From: Lepidonotus clava
Taxonomy: Eukaryota > Annelida > Polychaeta > Phyllodocida > Polynoidae
Assembly (NCBI GenBank): GCA_936440205.1
Contig: OW387140.1
Location: 29,199,659-29,263,658 of the forward strand
DNA length: 64,000 bases
Reading direction: 5' to 3'
The position numbers were made by a program, and so were the translations under genes. Under the pieces are notes generated by a model that was not told where the DNA came from, did no database searches, and saw nothing but the letters and a program-made list of their open reading frames with translations. Positions 58,525-64,000 of the stretch are shown here, piece after piece (position 1 is the stretch's first letter; the number at the start of each line of letters is the position of its first letter).

Positions 58525-61500
58525 GTTATGTCGTCAGAGGTGGTGTCTGATAGCAGCGTGTACATGGAGTGTGTGTCACTCACCGAGTACATGTCGATGT
58601 ACCCCGTTGGTGGTGGAGGAAATCGGAGGTTCATGAGAGGTTAATGGACAGATGGGGCCATTATCAGTGACTAAACACAGTTTATGTGTGGTTCTAGCTA
58701 ATGGCCGAAGACAGTTTACGTTTCTATCAAGCCAATACTTTACGCTATAGCAATCCCATTATGTGTTCATCTGCTTTGTAAATACGTTGGATAGTTAATT
58801 TCAACTCCACTAAAGGAGTTATTATGTCAGAAGATGTACAAATTCAACAATGTATATTCTTAGGCTTAGTCGTGACTGCTCCCGCAGATCTTTGTACCAT
58901 AGTCCCTCTGGCTCTGTGATAAGAAAGAACATTATGTTCTGACTCTTTATTATTCCAACCTTTTTGAAATGGCAACTTGACATTCCAACTCTACTTTTAT
59001 ATCCATATTTTTGCGTCAGAATAGACGGGTGGCGACCCCCTGGCACGCCCTTTGTAACCGACAGTGACACTGTCAAATACTCCCAAGTGTCCGACAGACA
59101 CATTAAAAAGGGCATTTGTCCCCGAGAGAGGCGCCCCTATAAAGCCCTATCTATAATCCTGCCCCAGATAAGGGGCAGACAGACGGGCTCAGATCGATGA
59201 AGGCACTCAGTGCACGGCCGAGCTGCTCCTCCTCAGACAGGGCCGCACCTGATGAGTCACTCAGCCGGGGAGGGAGCAGCTCACCCCTCTGACCTACTCC
59301 GACCACATACAGGGTCTTTGACTCACTCACCGCCAACTCAAACAGTCCACTACACACTTGGCATGTAGGGTGGTAAATGTCAACCTTTTTTTCCCTATCC
59401 CATCCTCTCACGGCACCTGTTGATGGTGTGTCTGTGGTGTGGAGTTGTTTCCAAAACGAAGATACACAAACAATGGAATCCCCTGAGGGAAATTTGTCCT
59501 GCTTATTTGAGATGCTGATAATGATGTTTTGTGTTCAGAGTCAAATGCCAAACATTCGGTTCTGTTTTTGGTCTCGCATACAGAGTTGGTGACTCATATA
59601 GTCATAGTATTGTCCTCCCACTTAGGCAATAACAGACGTCTATTTCTACCATCTACCCTTTTTGACCTCAAAGTCGACTGTTCCCCAATGATGGCTCGAT
59701 TTCAGCCCATATCTAGTGTTTATCCTGTACTGGTTTAGTCTCATGCATTAAGTCATAAAATTAATCAGTATCCCTCAATGTTCAAATCAACTTTTACGTT
59801 AACCTGGCGTTAACATTACTTTAACATTTCCGATAAACACTTGCAATTTTCATTATAGAAGGAACAAAATAGTAAAGTAAATGACAACTGCCCATACTTG
59901 TCTTCACCCTGTCTCCACCTGGAGTTTTCACCAGGTGTTCTCATACCGTAGGTTACCACCGTACACGCGGCACCTATTCAGTTCAATCCATTGGCACCAG
60001 CTGCACTCAACTCTCCCTCCCCACAGTCCACCCGTCAGGTGCTAACACTATAAGCCCTGCCCTAGCTATCTGCCCCAACACATCTTTTATTTATATTAGG
60101 TTTTCAGACCAGTTATTCTTTCATAATGCGGGAGGGACGGGCTGAGTGGGGGCCTGCTGGCTGGGCCCCATTCAACTGTCTGCTTCATATCAGAATGGTC
60201 CCCGGGGGAGATATCATCGCCCCCTAAAGGAACCAGATGTTGCTGCAGAAAGGCAAGCCATTGCTCGCCATGTTGTTTATGGAAGGCAATGCATACCTGG
60301 TTTGCGAACGACGCAGTCTATTACATCCCACCCAAGCAGAAAAGGGGGTTAAAACTCACACGGAGAACCTCAATGTACATGGGATTGCGGTTTGAAATAT
60401 TTCCACCAGCGATATATAGAACAATAACACACTATTTTGTAATGTAGAATTAACACCCCCTGCCGTTCTCAGACCTCAACCTAACCTGGCGTAGAAAAGG
60501 CGTCTTGACCCCTTGTAGGTGGGCGGGGAAAGACGAGTGACAGGGTTAATTTCACAGGGTCATGGTTTAACAAGCCCACAAAACGTCTGTCGTGGACGGT
60601 TTTCCACCACCTGGCACGTCAGGGGAATTGTGTTCTACATGGTTGTATGAATGCACTATTCAAATTTAATTTAAACTACATTGTGCTGTTTACTTGTTGT
60701 TTATCTAGCCATTTGGAAATGCTTAGAAGTTCATCGGAAGTTTTGCCACGAGAATTTGTGATTTAACACATACAACATCCGCATTAATCAGATGACTACA
60801 GAAAACACGCTGCAAATGCAAGACATATCTGCTTTTAGAATTGATTGAGAATTTCACGTTTCCCCCCTGTTCCACTCACTCTGGAATATTTTCACACACT
60901 GTGGCCCATGGCTAACTTCAGATTAATGAAGCTGACTCGCAAAAAAGAAACACGTCATACTTTACAAATGAACATCAACTTACTACCAGATGCAAGCAGT
61001 GCTCTGAATCCATTTACATCAGTACGTGTATGGTTTCCATATACATACAGTATACAAATGGATTGAAAATTACATTACAGAAACGAAGAGGAGAATACAA
61101 AATAATACAATCAGCCATACAGCAAGATTTTACTGTAAGAATGGCGAAGCTCAAATTGTGTGCATCAAATATAAATATTGCCCTTTCAAAGTAAATTGCT
61201 CGGAAACAATGCTAATCCTCTCCGAAAGATGAAACGATAAGTTGTACTATGCAGTAAAACTCAAAGAAACCACCGCATAATAAAACCATCGCAAACTTAA
61301 ATAATCATACAAAACAAAAGAGAACTACGTATTCACAGTACCTAATGCAGGAGAATAAGGGAACAAGAGCAGCATATGGTGAGAAGTAAGCTTCATTACG
61401 TGTAAATGACGTTACAGAGAATAGGAAACGACTCGGAATGGAGGAGGGCCATTGTTCGGTAGGTCTAAATGTCAATGCAAGAGGAAAGGAAATCACGGTG

Positions 61501-63273
61501 CATTACCGACGTATATATCCCTAGATTGACTGCGGACACAAAGTCCACCCCTCTTTGTATGTGAGAGCTCTTGCCGCAGGTCCTAATAAGAGCACAATGT
61601 GTGGGCCCTTACTTTTATTGTATATTGAAACTTTTTTCTGTATATATTGCTTATAGGTGTGGTTCTTATGATTTACAATTCTTTGGTTAACGGAGCTGCA
61701 AAATTGATAATCATGGGTCCAGAATGTTGGATCAAGATGTATGACACATGATGGTGATTATGGCTCCTAACATTTCTTGAAACTTGATTGGGCAGAAGTT
61801 AACTCAAAAGAATTCTAAGACTTGAAACCTGACCCAAAACTATTGTATAGATGTTTAGGTCCAACAATGGGTGAACTACTTGTGATGTTTGTCCAGTCCT
61901 GACGAAGCAGCCATACTTTTGTGTTTATTTAGAGGTCACCACATCAAGGGTGGTTTTCAATAGAAAGGAGGTGGTAATGCACCGAAGTCATCCTGAAGAG
62001 TGCACGAACCGCACGAACTCCTATCAGGCTGGAGAGTTGGGTCAACTGGTTAAGGGTGGGGATGGTTGGTCGGGATTATTAGGGGCACGGAAAATTTATA
62101 AATTTCCTATACAAAAATCAGCTTTCATTGTATCAAGTCACAATGTCATTATCAATCAACATAATTGACAAGTAATAAAAAAAATATTTTTACATTATTT
62201 TGTGCCCTGTCACTTCACTAATTACAACAACATGCTTCCTGTCGACCGCATCTAGTCAAATAATCCAATTCTCAGATCTTTCAGCTGTGGGCAATCAATT
62301 TTCCAGGGGACCAGTGTCGACTTGTCAACCAACCAAGCATGTGCTCGTTCTTGCACTAATGCAAACATCATTGGGGATTAAGCTGATGAGATAAGACAGC
62401 TTGGGGATGTTCGGGGCCTTCATAAGCAAATCCTATACAGCATGCGAAACGGGATTGGAAGGCTTTTAGCTTAATGAAACTAAAAATTCTGAAAATATCA
62501 AAAAGAATGTTCTTTTATGATGATTAATATTGTATGAATCATTGATAAACATACGAAATAATAGGAACAGAATGATAACGGTAAAGAAGAACATGAAGAA
62601 AATGGGAGAAATGATGGCCCCATCCAGTGGAGATAAATCTCGATGGCCCTTTCAGTGGTTCCCGCATACACCCAGAGTTATTGGCAATAACTGCGCAATT
62701 ATGGTAAGGCGTTGGCGGGGAAACGTACTCTACCCAATCATGAGGTCACTCACTGAGCATGGGGACCTATAACCCTTCTCCTCCCTCAGATGACTGACAC
62801 TAATACAAGTTGGCAGAGCAGATATACTACCACATATTTTTACAGCTAGAATATTATACCAGTCAATATATGGAAACAAGTGAAAAAATATCAATAAATA
62901 TTTCTTTCTTAAAATATCCAGAAAAAAATCATGATGCTGTCTATTACATCCCACGTATTAGAAGGTGTTTTTGTATATGTATGCTGTTATTCGGTTTTAT
63001 TTTATTTTTCATTTAGCGAAGCACTCAAGATTTCTGGATATTCACAACTGCCAGGAACTTGTCCTGTGATGAATTAGAGACAGGAATTCGAGTCTGGTCT
63101 AACTAATTGAAAATAATGCTTGCTTCCATTTAATTTGATTTATCTTCACTTATTCACCGATGACTCGACCCGATAACGGCGGCAGCCACGCGAGGCCCAC
63201 TTTTGCCGGGTCGTCGGGCGGGTCGGGGTCATTGGGTGCGGAGACGATCATATCGCCTGGTACATTGTAGCCT
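58525..63273. other. Noncoding apart from the nonamer pair
   Basis: No gene is seen. GC patches at 59.2, 59.9-60.1 and 60.45-60.6 kb hold CACCTG and TGACC words. 60.6-63.1 kb is AT-rich and plain. Confidence 0.5.
59220..59282. promoter_or_regulatory. Inverted nonamer pair
   Basis: GAGCTGCTC at 59220 and GAGCAGCTC at 59274, 54 bp apart, in a short GC-rich patch. CTCAGCCG and CCTCAGACAG words lie between. Confidence 0.5.
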
Positions 63274-63288
63274 CACCAGGGGGCGCAG
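63274..63288 (+). promoter_or_regulatory. Near-perfect CTCF-like site
   Basis: CACCAGGGGGCGCAG matches the central vertebrate CTCF consensus almost base for base. It sits in a CpG-rich stretch (63160-63320). Its orientation is opposite to the CTCF-like words at 8704, 30335 and 56993. Confidence 0.45.
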
Positions 63289-63513
63289 TGTGAGCGTGTG
63301 AGGCCTCCGCTGGTACTGGGTATGTGATGGGTGCTGGTCGTATTGATTAGCTGCATAAAAGATCACCCGAAACCCGCAGAGGCCACCTACTACTATGATT
63401 CTAATGTGCCAAGTGTCAACTACACATTTGTTTTTTTTAATGGACACTTGAGTGTTCTTTACAAACATTTCTTGCATTTAACCAAATTTGTACAGATTAT
63501 AACATATATTTCT

Positions 63514-63579
63514 CAAAGGGATTTGTTTGAGACAACTACAAGTGCTCAAAGGGATGTGCTTGATACAACTACAAGTGCT
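63514..63579 (+). repeat. 33-bp tandem duplication
   Basis: CAAAGGGATTTGTTTGA... and CAAAGGGATGTGCTTGA..., both ending ACAACTACAAGTGCT. The period is a multiple of 3, so an open frame there shows an 11-residue repeat ending TTTSA, but the frame has no other sign of coding. Confidence 0.85.
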
Positions 63580-64000
63580 AGTCTCTTGCTAATACGATAG
63601 ACGAATGCGGAAGACTAGGTGAATGAGCTGAACAATAGGTGACTGGAAAATAAAAGGGGGAAATCCGGGGGGGGGGGGTATGAACATACGCTATATAGAC
63701 TAAATAAATCCAAGCACAAAAATAACATTGTAATAAAGGTATCTCTGTTCAGTTTGATTCAACACAGACAATATTCTATAATCATTTTGTTCTGATAAAA
63801 AGCTGAGAGGACTGATCTAAATGGCTGTGGTCTTTGGGGCCGACCTTTGTGAGTGACGGGGGCAAACCACGACATCAACCTGTCACCACATCCTGGACCC
63901 AACGTCGGAGACCATCGAAAAAAGGAAAAACTTTTACCAGAAAAATAACATCAAATAAATCCCTTTGGAGGAGTCCATCACTTAAATGGCATTCCTAGAC
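63580..64000. other. Noncoding; G12 run
   Basis: A G12 run lies at 63667-63678; otherwise nothing is seen. Confidence 0.5.

Larger units (their letters stand above)
1..64000 (-). other. Inferred interior of a very long minus-strand intron
   Basis: No open reading frame in the window encodes a domain I recognise, and the longest ones look like chance. Four strong juxtaposed 3'/5' splice sites all lie on the minus strand, spaced about 22.9, 16.3 and 2.2 kb apart. In insects and vertebrates such zero-length exons mark recursive splicing of very long introns, mostly in developmental and neuronal genes. The many enhancer-like motif clusters fit a regulatory intron. The host gene cannot be named, since none of its coding exons is visible. 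Alternative: ordinary intergenic DNA with chance splice-site matches. Confidence 0.4.

Overview
No protein-coding gene can be read with confidence in these 64 kb. There is no recognisable protein domain, rRNA, tRNA or CRISPR array. The DNA is AT-leaning and interrupted every few kilobases by GC-rich patches. It carries simple-sequence tracts, minisatellites, TIR elements, a poly(A)-tailed retroposed insertion and dense clusters of transcription-factor-like motifs. This is animal noncoding DNA, most likely from a marine invertebrate. One repeat head near 40.76 kb resembles molluscan retroposons, but the taxon is only a guess.

The most coherent reading is that the window lies inside one very long intron of a gene on the minus strand. 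Four sites on that strand (junctions at 12187/12188, 35079/35080, 51371/51372 and 53542/53543) join a near-ideal 3' splice site (branchpoint-like motif where visible, pyrimidine tract, YAG) directly to a 5' splice site (GTATGT). This is the structure of a recursive-splicing ratchet point or zero-length exon. I saw no AG/GTATGT on the plus strand. A fifth, weaker site lies at 25547/25548.

Layout. 0-6.2 kb: a GC patch with a possible 31-nt microexon, a 109-bp tandem duplication, a DR5 nuclear-receptor site, then a composite repeat (5.74-6.23 kb). 6.4-6.65 kb: a promoter-like island with three evenly spaced CACGTG + CCAAT modules. 8.7-9.6 kb: a CTCF-like site and an E-box/RFX promoter-like patch. 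12.2 kb: first ratchet site. 15-20 kb: clusters of a recurrent nonamer (GAGCAGCTC) and a paired TCF site. 20.8-23 kb: palindromes and enhancer-like sequence. 23.0-24.6 kb: second copy of the composite repeat, again followed by a CACGTG + CCAAT promoter-like patch. 27.35 kb: a perfect RFX X-box. 30.25-31.3 kb: six nuclear-receptor half-sites including a DR5, a CTCF-like site and enhancer-like sequence. 31.6-33.8 kb: nonamer clusters. 35.08 kb: second ratchet site next to paired homeodomain sites. 36.5 kb: TA microsatellite. 39.2 kb: TIR element. 44.3-44.55 kb: retroposed insertion with a perfect 14-bp target duplication. 47.5 and 48.5 kb: minisatellite and fold-back element. 50.4 kb: CRE cluster. 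51.4 and 53.5 kb: third and fourth ratchet sites. 54.1 and 58.1 kb: two minisatellites. 57.0 kb: LTR-like fragment. 63.27 kb: CTCF-like site.

The second major signal is GAGCAGCTC or its complement GAGCTGCTC. I counted 28 exact copies, against about 0.5 expected by chance. They are clustered, often paired 10-14 bp apart, and do not share flanks as copies of one transposon would. Together these suggest a regulatory intron rich in enhancers, possible internal promoters and boundary elements. All of this comes from reading the sequence by eye; nothing was aligned or searched.
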